From Poecilobothrus nobilitatus (taxonomy: Eukaryota; Arthropoda; Insecta; Diptera; Dolichopodidae), in NCBI GenBank assembly GCA_947095535.1, contig OX352774.1, forward strand, positions 219,592,965 through 219,656,964: a stretch of 64,000 nucleotides of DNA, given 5' to 3'. The notes below the pieces were generated by a model. It was given only the letters and a program-made list of their open reading frames with translations. It was not told where the DNA came from and ran no database searches. Below, piece after piece: positions 35,820 to 49,149 of this stretch. The stretch's first letter is position 1, and each line of letters opens with the position of its first letter. A program made the translations under genes and the position numbers.

Positions 35820-37185
35820 TATTTTGATTTACATCTACATATGTAAGTATATTATGCACCACAAATTCTAAAATTCAATAATATTGCTCTTTTTTCATTC
35901 AAATCAAATATTTTTTTCTTAAAAATTTGATTGCTGAAAATAGAAATGTTTGAAAATAACCGTTAATTCCAAAAAAAATTATTTTGCACATTTATTATAA
36001 ATTTTAAAAACATCTACCATTAAATTTTATTTTCAAAAAAGTTTCAAAATTACATACCTACATATGTATGTATAATGTACATATACATATGTAACTTGTT
36101 TTTTACAGGTTTACAATTCAATTCAATTTTTAAAATAAAAATACAAATAATTTTTCATATTATATTACCTTAATGGAAGCTACCAATTTTTATTAGAATA
36201 ATCACTAATACTAATACTCATTCCAATATAATAGAAAATTTCTATATACAATCAATCGGTCCAGAAATTTTTTAGCTTAATTTATTTTTACAAAAAGTAC
36301 TTCCATACACAATTTGTCTGTAATGTATGATATAACATATGTATGTATATTATATGTATGGTATGGTTTTACTGTTTGTTTTGTTTTCATTCTAACACTA
36401 GGTAGCTGGTAGCTCTATAAATACAACTACATATATATCATTCATTCAAACTATGTATAAATGTGTGTGTATACTGTATAGTAATAGCATATTATATTGT
36501 ATAGAAAAGAAACATAAACAAAAATACGTAGCTATGGATACTCTAGCTCTATAAATATAATATTATGTATATTATTCATATATTTGAATATGATTCATAT
36601 TCAAACTATATGTATAGCAATAGCATATAATTATTGTATAGAAACATAAAAGTCGGAAAAAAAAAAAGAAAAAAGGAGGAAAACAAAGACTCATATACTA
36701 TAATAAAATAAATTTGAAAATAAAATAACCCCTCAAAACTTCTATCTACTTTTTAGATACTCGATACAGAAAAAATTAAATTTAAACATTTTGTTATTTT
36801 ATTTTTTAATATACATTTTTCTTCCAGAGCTATTGCCTGGAGCCCTAAAAAGTACAAAAATTATTTAATTATTTTTGTATTTTATATGAAATAATTCTCC
36901 AAAACAGAAAAAAATTGCAAATGAAATAACCGCTCAAACTACAACATTTTGGGTTATCTATTTTCATTTTGGGTTATCTGATTATCATTTTACATACATA
37001 TTTCTACATCCACAGAATTTTAAATATTAGGTCCTAATGTATGTAAAAAAAATAATTAGGAAAGGCTTTAGTTACAAGATTATTCTAGAACCCAACTTTA
37101 AAATTCGTCCTAATTAATTTAATTAATTTCTCATATAATATACATATATAATATACTATATACTGAATTTAATGTTTACGTAAAA
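35820..37185. other. AT-rich intergenic DNA, no gene seen
   Basis: Contains two diverged copies of an AGCTCTATAAATA...ATTATTCAT segment near 36409-36450 and 36544-36590. No supported ORF. Confidence 0.45.
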
Positions 37186-38741
37186 TAAAATCGGATCGGG
37201 TATAATAAAATTACTCCTCCGTTTGTAACACCTCGAAATAAGCGAGCTAGATATACCTTCAAAGGTATGGATCGGATCAGAAAAAAATTCTAAGACTTTT
37301 GAGCCATGTCCGTCCGTCCGTCAGCACGCTAACTCAAAAACTAAGAAAGCTAGAATCTTGAAATTTACACAAAATATTTTGGGAGTAATTTGTAGGTTCC
37401 CTATTTTTTTTGGTTGAGTTTGGACCAAGCTTTAGGGTAGCTCTCGAACACCTAACTTTTAGATCCCCACATTTTTTTTGCAATAGAGCTATGAAATTTT
37501 AATTGCTGATAGATCCCACAAAAATATTAATTTTATTTTTAATAACTTTTTTTTGTAGCCCCATCCGTTACGGAGCTACAGCTCCCCAAAGGTTCAAAAA
37601 AGCTCTATATTTAAATTGTTATAGCACAAGTTGTATAAGGTATATCTTCATTTTGAAAACGCCAAACAATTACTGCTTTTATTAGCTTTAAAAGTATATA
37701 TACAATAAATATATATTTTTGGCATGCGGTGTCTTAATTTACCGTTATGCGAAACTAAAATTTTGCAAAATTCTTTAACCCTTCTATCTTCTAAACGGTT
37801 TAAGTTGGAAACTTGAAAATTTGACAGAAGTTAGATCTTTGAAAATAAGTATGAGTCATTTCAGAAATTTTTTTTGTATCACTTCCCGTTTAGGAGCTGT
37901 AAGGGGTCAAAAACTGAAAATTTTCTATTTTTAAACACCTGTAACTTGAACACCTGTTAAAATTTTTTTGAAGTAATACACAAAAATTAAAGCTTCAACG
38001 TTATACTCTTATTTCTGTTAACAACTTTATTTAATCATATATGGTTACTTTATAATTGACGAAAGTGTTACTTGATTTTTTCAAATTTTCTAACAAATAA
38101 CGATTTTTTTGCATATTGTTTTACTCGATAATTTGAAATTGTTGAAGATATAATGCGTAGTACAAAAAAATGTAATTAAATAAACAACATAACGGTTGCT
38201 TGAAGAATTTTTATTTATATGATATTGATATATATACATACTTATATAATATCATGTTTATTTACATATAGTGACATATAACTAGTGAATGAATGATAAG
38301 AGTATAGATGTATATTATATAGCGCCGTATTTACATATATATATGTATTTTATTGTTTTTATGAGAAATTATTCTGTCAATGGAATATTTAAATATAATA
38401 TAATATAATATATAAAATTATATTTACTATTTTGTACTAAGTAAATTTAATATACATTTACCGCTTAGTATTAAATGGTACTATATAATATTTGAAAAAA
38501 TTTTGGATTGATAATCGTTATGTGAAAGGTTAGAATCTGCTTTCGAAGAATGTACATATAAACATATAGTTTGAATATATGTACAACCCATAGTTCTAGA
38601 AATTATAAAATTCACTCAAATTATTTTAAAATACTAAAATATTAAAAAAATAATATTGTGAGCAGAGTGACAGGCTGTTAACATACTAACGGTTCGTACG
38701 GGTATCTAAGAGTTGACAAAGGCAACTGTATTCTTCCTCGT
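37186..38741 (+). mobile_element. CCTCG-family repeat, copy 2
   Basis: Parallels 29088-30574: ATCGGATCGGGTATA, TCCGTTTGTAACACCTCGAA, GGTATGGATCGGATCAG, a CCGTCCGTCC block and right end CGTACGGGTATC...ATTCTTCCTCGTTT. The middle third (about 38040-38640) is unrelated to copy 1, where GCAC-family modules are found instead. Confidence 0.75.
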
Positions 38742-38951
38742 TTAATTAAATAAATTAAATATATAACACAATATTTATATAACTGTAACAAAATTTATTT
38801 ATTTTTAGGTATTGTTCTAATTTATGTATAAAAATTTTAAAATTTAGTATTCAATAACAAAAAGCCTTTGATACTCAAATTATAAAAAAATAATAAGGTT
38901 TTATTTTACATTCAAATTATAAAAAATAATAAGATAATTTATATAATTAAA

Positions 38952-39085
38952 GCTTATTTTTCATTAAATTGTGAAATAACGCCTTAAAAATTTTATTGCA
39001 AAAGGCTTTACAACATTCCACTCTAAAATCTCCTCAAATAATTTTTTCATATATACATATTACATAACAGTACTTTTAAAATAGT
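38952..39085 (+). repeat. Dispersed repeat paired with 42025-42147
   Basis: Shares GCCTTAAAAATTTTATTG, AAAAGGCTTTA and CAGTACTTTTAAAATA with 42025-42147 in the same orientation. Confidence 0.65.
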
Positions 39086-39860
39086 GGGACTATCACTTTT
39101 AAGCCCCTGCTAACCGAATTGTTAAAACATTGTTTTACTTACCAACTCTAAAATCTCTCAAAAACTATTTTTCACATATGCGCTTCTTAAGTTGGTGTAT
39201 TAGAGAGAAAATAAAATTAAAAAAAAATACGAGAAAAAAAAATAAAAAAACATAAATACCTAATACACCTAATACACAAATCCAACATTTTAATTTGTAT
39301 TAGTACAATAAAAATTTATTATAATTTTTACAATTCTAAACGTGCTTAATTAATTACAAATATATCTTATAAACACATTTACATTTATTTTAAAGATTGG
39401 CTACGAAATCTCGCATTATAAAATCTTGCGGATCAAAATCTCACTTTTTAAAACCAAAAACAAATTTTTCGTTAATTAAAGGTTACCTGAAATAAAGACG
39501 AAATGCACTCTTTTGGTTTTATTTCAATTTCACATTCGAAATAAAACCAAAGTCATGAACTTGTTTTAGAAAAGAAATAAAGCCAAAATTACAACAACAA
39601 AGTATTTAAAATAGTGGTGGTTGTCGCCTAAACCTCCTCTAAAGAAACTATTAAACTCTGATTTTATATTCAAAATAAAAATTCTTTAAAATTTCTTCTA
39701 ATTATATTTTTTAGATATATATTTCAACAATACACCAACTAAGGTATTTAATATAATATACTGCCGTCCGCAAATCCCGCCAAACAAATTATTAGAAGGC
39801 TGATTTTGTATCCAATTCTAAAATACTTCCTAATTATATTTTTTACGTGATTGATAAAAG
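39065..39860 (+). repeat. Cluster of about 120-bp CTCTAAAATCTC-type repeats
   Basis: Diverged units at about 39065-39180, 39598-39720 and 39738-39855 share TACTTTTAAAATAGT-like starts, a C-rich AACCYCCxCT block and TCTAAAATxCYTCYTAATTATATTTTT. A further copy is at 63110-63250. Confidence 0.5.
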
Positions 39861-39991
39861 CTCATTTTGATACTTGAAAAAAAACTATGTCGAAAATTTT
39901 TTTTTTAAACATAGAAATTCGATATTTGTTTTTAATATTTTGTTTTTCGACATTTTATTTTTAAACTTATTTAGCTACTCGACATTTTTTA

Positions 39992-40792
39992 GCACATTTC
40001 CAAAAAAATTTTGAAAAAATGTACTTATTAGTTTCACTCTGTCCGTCCGCCCGTTCCTCCGTCTGTTTACGAAACTTCTACACCGTTAAAGATAGAGAAA
40101 AAATTTTTAACCATGGATAGGTCTCATAAAAAACATAATTTTGTGGAACAACTTTTCCATGTAGCCCATTACGGAGCTACAGCCCCTCAAACTTTGAGCC
40201 CTATTTTTAAATGCATATATTTTATGTTCTGCTTAAGATTTTTTCAATCTGAAAACGTCATTCGACAAGTATTTTTTTTAACTTTGTAAATTAATATCAA
40301 AATTATACAATTTTTTTAAATTTAGTATTTAAATTTACCGTTATGTGAAAACCAAATTTTGCATGATTTTTCTACTTTCATAACTCCGGCACGCTTTTAG
40401 ATAGGAGCTTGAAATTTTGAGGCAAGAAAGAACTTTTAGAATTAGTATAAGTTTCCTCAGAATTTTTTGGTAGCACCCCCTCTTTAAGAGTTATTACGCC
40501 TCAAAAATTGAAAATATGCTATTTTTAGACACCTGTAACTTAGGCACCTGTGAAAATTTTTCTTCGACAAGACATGAAAATTAAAGGTTCGATAATATAT
40601 ATTTACGTGTGTTAACGGGTTTTCTTAGTTATATAGGATTTCGGATTTACGGCGCCTCAAAATTTCAAAAATGTCCTATTTTTCTTATTACATGAAATTT
40701 TCAAATTTTTGTGCAAGTCACAATTCTAAACAGTTTGTATTGAGTTTTGGAAATGTGCGCTTTTAAAAACCGTTGGTTTACATTCTACCTTG
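39992..40792 (+). repeat. GCAC-family dispersed repeat, copy 3
   Basis: Intact left fold (GCACATTTCC...AAAATGTAC), GTCC block, CATAACTCCGGCACGCTTTT and right end GGAAATGTGCGCTTTTAAAA. It is colinear with copy 1 (9952-10791). Confidence 0.8.
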
Positions 40793-40799
40793 TTTTATT

Positions 40800-42239
40800 C
40801 TACGTTTATTTTCAAGAAAAAAAACTGGCTTCCAATAATTTTTCTAATTTTTTTATTTTGACCTTTTTAAAAAAATTACCGTAGAAATTTAAAAACACAA
40901 CATTTTAAAAACGAGATTTAGAAAGTCACGAGATTTTGAGAGACGAGATTTTAATTGACGATCTTTCGATATTTTTTAAATAAATTATTGATATTAAAAA
41001 TATAAGAATAAAAATGTCTTTCGTTTTTAATTTTATTTATATGTACATATTATTATGTATCCATTATTTACATATATGTTATGTTTTTAAAACATAAACA
41101 TGTACGTATTTACTATATATTTCTGTACATAGCTTTCCTTTATTATTAAAATGCTGAATAATTTACAATTTAAAAATTTAATTAGTTTATTTTATTTTTT
41201 ATTTCATTTGTGAAAAGGTATCCATTAACATCATTTCTATTTTGATTTAGTTTGGATCAGGTTGATTTTAATTTTTTTTGCACTTCCAATGATCAAATCA
41301 AATTCATATGATTTTTTTTTTTTTTCTGACTTTGAAGATTTTATAAATTCGTGTACCTACTAAATTGATCTGCCCACAATTTTGTATAGGAAGCATTGTG
41401 TCATAGACATATTTATTTTTTATATATTATGCTACTACTACTACTAGTTTGACAGTGAGACTACTTTATATTATGTCTACTCTAGTTTGACAGTGTCAAT
41501 GTTTATTAATATAATTAAATATAAAAATATAAATTTAATATGTTTAATAAGATTTGCATCTTGTGGCAAATTGTGTATGTATATATTTACAACGGGTAAA
41601 TTGGATAACAAATAAAAATTGGTGTGTTTTTTTTTTAAGTTTTTATTTTTTGTAAATTTTATTAATTATATATTATTGTTTAAATAAAAACATAAATATA
41701 CAAACATTATAGCCTTATAGAGTATACATATATATACATAATATTATATTAACAAAAGAAATATAACGGTATGTATTATATGTACACATAAAACAGTAAT
41801 ATAATTAACAAATATTTAATATAATGTATATAATTAATAACATTATAATAAAATTAAAAAAAAAAAAATTAAACTTAATGAAAAATTAATTGTCAAATTT
41901 TTGCTTTATGTTAAAAATCGATTCGAAACTGATAAAAAAATAAAAATAACATTAAAATAAAAATAGTAAATTTAAAATAACTCCTCTAATAAGACATAAT
42001 AAGACAATTTCGGTACTAAAATTTTATTTTTCATTGAAATCTGAATTGACGCCTTAAAAATTTTATTGAAAAAGGCTTTATAACAGCCCACCCTAAAATC
42101 TTCGCTAATTACTTTTCCATAATTCAACAGTACTTTTAAAATAAACTCTCCTACTTATTTTGTTACACTCAGCTCATGTGTTATTATTTTTATTGCAGTG
42201 GTTAAACCTACCCTACAAATTCTTCGATATTTACATATT
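40800..42239. other. AT-rich intergenic DNA with repeat fragment
   Basis: No gene seen. 42025-42147 is the partner of the repeat at 38952-39085. A CTACTACTACTAGTTTGACAG / CTACTCTAGTTTGACAG duplication lies near 41431-41490. Confidence 0.45.
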
Positions 42240-42244
42240 AAAAT

Positions 42245-43850
42245 ATATATTATTTGTTTATTAGTTTCGCTCTGTTCGGCTGACCGTCTGCCGGTTTACA
42301 AAACTTCTCAATAACATTTAAGATAAAACAATGCAAATTAAACAATAAACCATGCATAGATTTTAATAAATTAATTAATGTTATAGAACAACTATTTTGT
42401 GCAGACCCACCCATTACGCAGCTTCAATCCCTCAAAGTTTGAAAAAACTCTATTTGTGTATATCTCAGGTTTTGCTTAATATTTGTTCAATCTAATACAC
42501 CAAAGGTAGTTTTGAAAAATTGTGCGTTTGTGGAGATCCCATAATATGGGAAATTTCAACATGACCAGGGAAAAAGGCAAAAGTTCTGAAATCGTGGGAA
42601 ATTTCAATAATTTTGATATATTCTTAAATAATCTATTATATTAAGTATTTTATTTAAAACCATAAATTTTTAATTTTTAATGATTATTTTTATATTTTAA
42701 TTTTAATAATAATGTGGTTTTTTTTTATCTCGAAACGAATTTAATTACTACAAATTCGACGCGTCGCCTTCAGTGTTCATTGTATTTTATTATTATCTGT
42801 AATTCAAAATTGATTATTTGCCATTTATTTTTGTTTTCGTTTATATGCATATTTTAATTTATGTTATTTATTAATAAATATTTTTCTAAGTTTAATCAAT
42901 TTTTTATTAAAATACTCGTAAATTCTCTGGTAATTCTCGTATTTTTAAATGGGAAAAAAAGGGAAATTCGACCACCAAAATGGGAATTCCAAAATACAAA
43001 ATCTGGCAACTCTGACCAAAGGACAAGAATTTTTTATTTATTTAAATTTAACGTTATTTGAACAGAAAATTTTGTAAAATTTTGCTTCCTTAATAACTCT
43101 GGTAAGCTTAGAACCTTAAAATTTTGAGAAAGAAAAATCTTTTGAAATATTAGCATAAGTTTCCTCAGTAATTTTTTTGTGTTTTTTATATATTTTTTCT
43201 CCCTTTTTAAGAACTATTAGACGCAAAAAAATTTAATATTTATTATTTTTATACATTTGTAATTTAGGCGCGTGTACAAATTTTTTCAAAGTAGAACGCA
43301 AATCTTAAAACTCCAACATTGTTTTCTTATATTATGTCTTCACAGACTTTCTTAATTACAAAAGGTTTCCTACTGTTTATGAGCTATTAGGTCTCAAAAA
43401 TTGAAAATTTGTTATTTTTAAATACCTGCAACTTAGACATGCGTACACATTCGGCAAAACATAAAAATTAAAGCTCCAGTAATATATTTTTACATGTGTT
43501 AACGGTTTCTTTTAATTGTATAAGGTTACAAAGTGACAGCTCCTCAAAATTTTAAAAAAGCACTATTTTCATAAAAGCACGATGTATATATGTATATATG
43601 GCAGACTATGTGTAGTAGTTTTGCAATTTAAAAACGCTAGAAAACCGGAAATTTTCTTACCTCTATAAAACAATATAAAAATTATACAATATTTTGTAAT
43701 TTACTATTTAAATTTACTGTTATGTCAAAACCAAATTTTGCATAATATTTCTTTTTTCATAACTCCGGCAGGCTTTTACATAGAAACTTGAAATTTTGAG
43801 ACAAGAAAGAACTTCTAGAATTAGTATAAGTTTTCTCAGATAACTGTTTT
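42245..43850 (+). repeat. GCAC-family repeat, decayed, interrupted by an insertion
   Basis: The left part (42260-42505) and right part (43022-43850) align in order with the GCAC copies (TTTACAAAACTTCT..., CATAACTCCGGCAGGC...). The interruption is 42506-43014. Confidence 0.6.
42506..43014. mobile_element. 509-bp insertion with 7-8 bp target duplication
   Basis: ACCAAAG (42499-42505) is repeated at 43015-43021 on the other side; extended to 8 bp it reads CACCAAAG versus GACCAAAG. The right end, read on the minus strand, starts CAGAGTTGCCAGATTTTG, similar to ends of many hAT-type elements, which make 8-bp duplications. The left end does not obviously match it. Confidence 0.45.
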
Positions 43851-43859
43851 CTAAAATAA

Positions 43860-46435
43860 AAATGAAACATATCCTTAGGTGTCGTCTATATAATACGAAA
43901 ACCAAGCCATGAACAATATTATATAAATTTATATTGGCAAATTTTAGAACATGGATGGATAGGCGAAATGAGAATATGTTGGGAATATCTTACTATTTGA
44001 ATTGATATTGACTAACTCAACACGTCTTGTTTACGTTATGTGTTGTTTCATTGATCTAATTTTCTGACCCATATATCATCATAAAATATAATTTCACTAC
44101 TTATACATAAGCTAATTCTTAAACATTCAAGTTGGGTTGGATCATATTATTGTAATAAGGATATCTCTCGAGTTCATAAAAAATTCTTAAGTTTCCTTTT
44201 CTGCAATTTATCTTGGACGTATCTGCTTATATATCTTCCCTCCATATGAAACAAATTATCTTTATATAGTGTAGTATATCTTGACTTGCTAACAAAATAA
44301 TTTCCATAACTGTAAATTCAACATAACCAAAATAATTTTAAATTAATATTAAAATTAAATAACATAAAATTGCTGACCTAACATTTTCTGTGGTCACACT
44401 TTCAATTGCAAACATCTGTTTGTATTTATCGTACAATAATCAAGTACATTTATTTATATACAATATACTCAATAAAGAAGAAGATCAAATTACATCTTTC
44501 GTTTAGATTTTTAAACGTTATAATTTGTGAATGATACATTTTTGTATACAATTATATTTTTGGGTAATATTTTGGTTAATTATCACATATGGAAATTGTA
44601 TTGTAGAAAGGTACATTTTTGGCCCAAATAATTTCTGTGTAACAAAGCAATAAATTGTTATAATTTATTGACTTTGATCATTTTAGTATTAAGATAATGT
44701 AAATTAAAATAGTATAAATAGTAAGACTTTTGAAAATAAAAATCAGAATTATTTTGGATTCAAACCCGAATAGTTTTCCTGAGCAATTAACTTTGATTGG
44801 TTTATTTATTACTTTATATTTATTTTATCTGAGCAATTAGCTTTGCTTGTTTTATTTCACTTTTATTAATTTAAATTAAAAGGTTTGCCTTAGCCTTAAA
44901 ATAAGGAAACGGCAATTTAGTTTGCCATATTGATCAGCGGTTACTGCGCTGGATAAATATACGGTGAATTGTATGTGTGCCATTAGGAAAGACTAATAAC
45001 AGCACGTTAGCCGCATACATACAATTTGTTAGGGAAAGAACATTAAATATATATATATTAATATAATAAATTAAGTTTTATAGTCATATTTTACAAAAAC
45101 AATAAATGTTGTCCAATAATAACTGTATAATATGTATGATTAAAAGTAAATTACGGTTTGTATACATAGTTTTTATGATCCCTAACCGATAAATTATGAC
45201 TTACTCAATTAATTTTGAAAGTTCACTAAATAGACAATTTAATTAATGATTGTATAAAGCAAACTATCTTATTCATTAAAAGGGATATCTTTTAAATATA
45301 TATATATATCTCCTAGAGATATCATCCAACCTAGCTTAAACTTTAAGCAATACGAATTTTAAAAAATATTAAGAAGAATACAATATATTATGATATTAAG
45401 TTCAAAATCAGCAATAAATCACGTCAGAGGATCTTAATTATGGTTATGTTGATCGAAGAATTACTTATACTTGTTACTTATTACCGCATTATACTTATTG
45501 AATTTATTATATACATAGTATATTGTATACTAACCAAAAGTAAGAAAATAAAAAAACATGTATTATAAATACTTGCATTGTCATTTATACAGAATTTATA
45601 TTCTAAAATTGTTAAACGTATAATAACCCAAAAACTGATCTGTAGTAAAGCCTATTTCTTAAACCTTGAATTAGTCAAGCGTTTCGTACACCAAACTATC
45701 TACCGTATCGGTTTTTACTTCCCACCAGAATTTCAAATTTTAAATTTAAATGAAATCTATAATAATTATAAAATCTTCCAAGGACATAATACTGCAATAT
45801 TTAGGTTAAGATCAACTGCGTTGCATAAAAAAAAATATTTAAATACTTTTCTTCTTATTTTTAAAATCGCTTAGTAATTTTATTTTAAAAATTCTAGTAA
45901 ATATCTTTTTATTATACAAGTAATATAAATACAATAATATTATATAGAATAAAAGTTTTGTATAATAGATCTAATGATCTAATCCCATTTGAAATTAAAT
46001 ATTTCAATAATAATACAAAATGTTAATAAAATATATAGTTGTTCTAGTAGATAATAGATGGCCAACCAGTACATTAATATATTTTAAGGTATTAATTTAC
46101 CTCAAATTTAAAGAATAATTATTATAACAGCTAACAAATAATGTTAAATAAAAATAAATGCAAACCAACTTAAACTGTTATCAAATAAAAAAAAAACTTT
46201 ATTAAAGCCTTATGTTTCCAATAAAGCAAATTAAATATTTGTATTATACAAAACTTTAAATAAATATTATTAATGACATTTTTTTTTTATTTTCTTTCTT
46301 ATTTTTGAATGTAGTGGAAGAGGTACACACTATTTTTATATAAAATAAATTAGATGCAAGTCAAAATATTATTTTTGGAAATCTTAACAGTTAACGGTTT
46401 TGAGTAAAAATATATTTTGTGAAATCAAATAAAAA
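43860..46435. other. AT-rich intergenic DNA, no gene recognised
   Basis: Contains a direct repeat TGAGCAATTARCTTTG (44780 and 44831 areas). An open frame at 45578-45874 (98 codons) shows no motif I recognise. A moderately GC-richer patch at 44890-45030 is unexplained. Confidence 0.45.
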
Positions 46436-46439
46436 CGAA

Positions 46440-46860
46440 ACAAAATGTAAAAAAATGAATTTTTTTTGCAGGGGCTGTAATTCCGGAACTATATAACTAA
46501 GAAAAACTATTAACACACATTAAAATATATTATTGAACCATTAATTTTTATATCTTGTCAATTTTTATTTGTTAATTATTTTGTATATTATTTTTATTTG
46601 TTAAATTTGTTAATTTTTAAGTCTTAAAAATTTGTACAGGTACCTAAATTACAGGTGTCTAAAAATAGCAAATTTTCATTTTTTTAGCCGTAATAGCTTT
46701 TAAACAGACAGTGTTAAAAAAAAATTTTCTGAGAAAACTTATAGTAATTCTAAAATTGTTTCTTACCTTAAAATTTCAAGTCCCTATCTGAAAGCGTGCC
46801 GGAGTTATGAAGATAGAAAAATCATGTAAGTACCAAATTTAAAAAACTTGTATAATTGTG
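46440..46860 (-). repeat. GCAC-family repeat, minus-strand fragment (left of insertion)
   Basis: Read on the minus strand: GATTTTTCTATCTTCATAACTCCGGCACGC..., TAGGTACCTGTACAAATTTT and GGGGCTGCA-like end blocks. It stops at the CGTTGCC element; the matching left end of the family resumes at 49065. Confidence 0.65.
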
Positions 46861-49064
46861 ATATTCTTCTTAATAATAAGGAAGAAATTCGTTTGTTTAT
46901 TTGTTTGTTTGTTTGTTTGGTACGGATTCACGCAAAAACCACCAGTCCGATTGCAACCAAATTTTACAGGAACATTTCTACGACCCCGGAAGGAGTTATA
47001 GGCTATATCGTGTTTCGGTTCATTAACCCATTGCGGCCCGAGAGCGTTTTAAAGCATTTTGGTTTTTTCGTTGTTCTGCCTAAAGGGTTTGACCGATTGA
47101 GTTGAAAATTTGCACAAATGTTCTTCTTAGATTCAGAAGTGTGTCGAAGAAATGCAATATATTACCCGGATTCGGCCCAGCGGGCTTCCAAAAAATTTTT
47201 TGTTTCCGATTTATGTCCAATTTTATATGGTGGTTTTGTGTTCTGAAAAAAAGCCTATGACAAATTTTTATAAGGTTTTAGTAACCCGTTTGGCCACGAG
47301 AGCCGAACGAAGTTCATTAAATTTTTTTGTTCTTCTGCTTAAACGGTTTGCGCAATGAACTTGATAATTCGCAAAAGTGTTGATCTTTAGCAGAAAAGCT
47401 CATTAACTCAATTTGGTAACGGATACTAACCCGTTTCGACACCAGGGCTCAATGAAGTTTTTTTTATTTCTTTGTTGTCGCCTTAAACAGTTTGACTAAT
47501 TGAATTGAAAATTTACAGAAGTGTAACCCTTTATCACAGAAGCTTACTGAGTTGACTTGGTTACGATCTATTAATCCGTTTCGGCACTAGCTCTCAATGA
47601 AGTTTTTTTATTTCTTTGTTCTCCCGTTTAAACGGTTTGACCAATTAAGTTTAATGTTTACAAAAGTGTAGCTCTTTACCACGGAAGCTCACTTAGTTGA
47701 TTTGGTTACGATCCATTAACCCGTTTCGGCACCAGGGCTTAAGCTCAGTTTTTTTTATGTCTTTGTTGTCGCGCTTAACTAACCCGTTTCGGCACCAGAG
47801 TTCAATAAAATGTTTTTAATTTAGTTGTTGTCGCGCTTAAACGGATAGACCAATTGAGTTGAAAATTTACAAAAGTGTAGCTTTTTACCACAAAAGCTCC
47901 CTAAGTTGATTTTGTTACGATACATTAACCCGTTTCAGCAAGAGGCCTCAATGAAGTTTTTCATTTTTTTGTTGTTATGCTTAAATGGTTTGACCAATTG
48001 AAAATTTTTGTTTCTAATTTGTGTCTAATTTGGCAAGATTAATTTACAGTTCTAAATAAAGCCTGTGCAAATTTTTGTGAACGTTCGTTAATCTACTTTC
48101 GCATAGGTGCAAAAAGTTGTATGTGTAATATATTTCTCAAAAAATATCATTGAAATATGTAGTATGTATAATGTGTGTATATTTAAAAATACTATAAACA
48201 TAATCAATTAAATTAGAAAACATATTCACATTTCTGTATAGTGTTTAATCAAAAATGAGTACATACATATTTAAAGAACAGGAACCTTACATTCTTACCC
48301 ATATACAGGTTTTACACATATTTTTAGCATATAACAGTTTGAAAACGTAATTATTTATTAGAAAAAGTTAACGTAAAAAAATTCTGATTGATTTATAAAG
48401 GTAAAAAACAATCCTGTCTTTTATATTAAATATATGTTAAACAGAACCTGAAATGAATGCATTTAAAAAGAAGCTTTTTCAAAATTTTAAGAGATATAGG
48501 TGTTGAAGGAGCTGTAACGGTAAGGCTACATAAAAAAGTTGTTCTACAACATTGGTCTTTTAAGAGATATATGCATGGTTAATATTTCATTGCTCTTTAT
48601 TAAACAGTGTATAAGTTTTGTAAACAGACGCAGGGACAGAGTAAAACTAATAGCAAATTTTTGAATATATCCTTAAAAGGATAATTCATAAAAACATGAA
48701 GTGACATAACTTATGAAAAAAAATGTATTACATTATGGTCCTTTATAATTGAAATGCTGTTTTATGTTTCGGTATTAGCGAATAATATATTGTGAAAACT
48801 CACTTCACCGTAATTATGTACTCAATAGATTCCTTTAAAGATTTTTGGTAAATGAATTGTGTCTAATTCTTAGCTCTGTTTATTCAATTTGCTAAAAAAG
48901 TTGAATAAAATGTAATTAAATGTAATAAAAGTTAAAATATTAACTACCAGCATCTGTAAATGCATAGTAATAAGTTATCTATATTAATTAAATTATATTA
49001 ACGCAAAAAAAAAAGTTAATAAGTTTTACTTCATAAAGCAAGCAAAATACTCCGGGCAACGCCG
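46861..49064 (-). mobile_element. CGTTGCC-family element, copy 1
   Basis: Reads from CGGCGTTGCCCGGAGTATTT (49064, minus) to a (CAAA)n tail and AATTTCTTCCTTAT...AAGAAGAATAT (46861). Inside is an array of about 145-bp units marked by AACCCGTTTCGGCAC (about 47286, 47429, 47573, 47718, 47927). There is no coding capacity; ORFs at the TTTG end are shadows. The same element in the opposite orientation is at 59322-61876. Confidence 0.78.
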
Positions 49065-49146
49065 TAAACAGACGGAGAGACGGAAAGACGGCAGAGTGAA
49101 ACTTAAGGGCACATATTTTTAAATTTTTTTTGGAAATGTGCTAAAA
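49065..49146 (-). repeat. GCAC-family left end (right of insertion)
   Basis: On the minus strand: TAGCACATTTCCAAAAAAAA, AGTTTCACTCTGCCGTC, TCCGTCTGTTTA, the family's left end, cut by the CGTTGCC element. About 0.2 kb of the family consensus is missing at the junction. Confidence 0.7.
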
Positions 49147-49149
49147 ATG

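Noticed and set aside
37000..38000. CRISPR-like arrays
   Set aside because: The tandem arrays have units of 142-260 bp without short spaced repeats; the genome is eukaryotic.
45578..45874. 98-codon plus-strand ORF as a gene
   Set aside because: No motif, no splice context and AT-driven composition; left unannotated as a gene.
46848..47358. ORFs in the TTTG-end of the CGTTGCC element (also 61372-61840)
   Set aside because: They recur in both copies because the DNA repeat recurs; stops and frames differ and no domain is visible.
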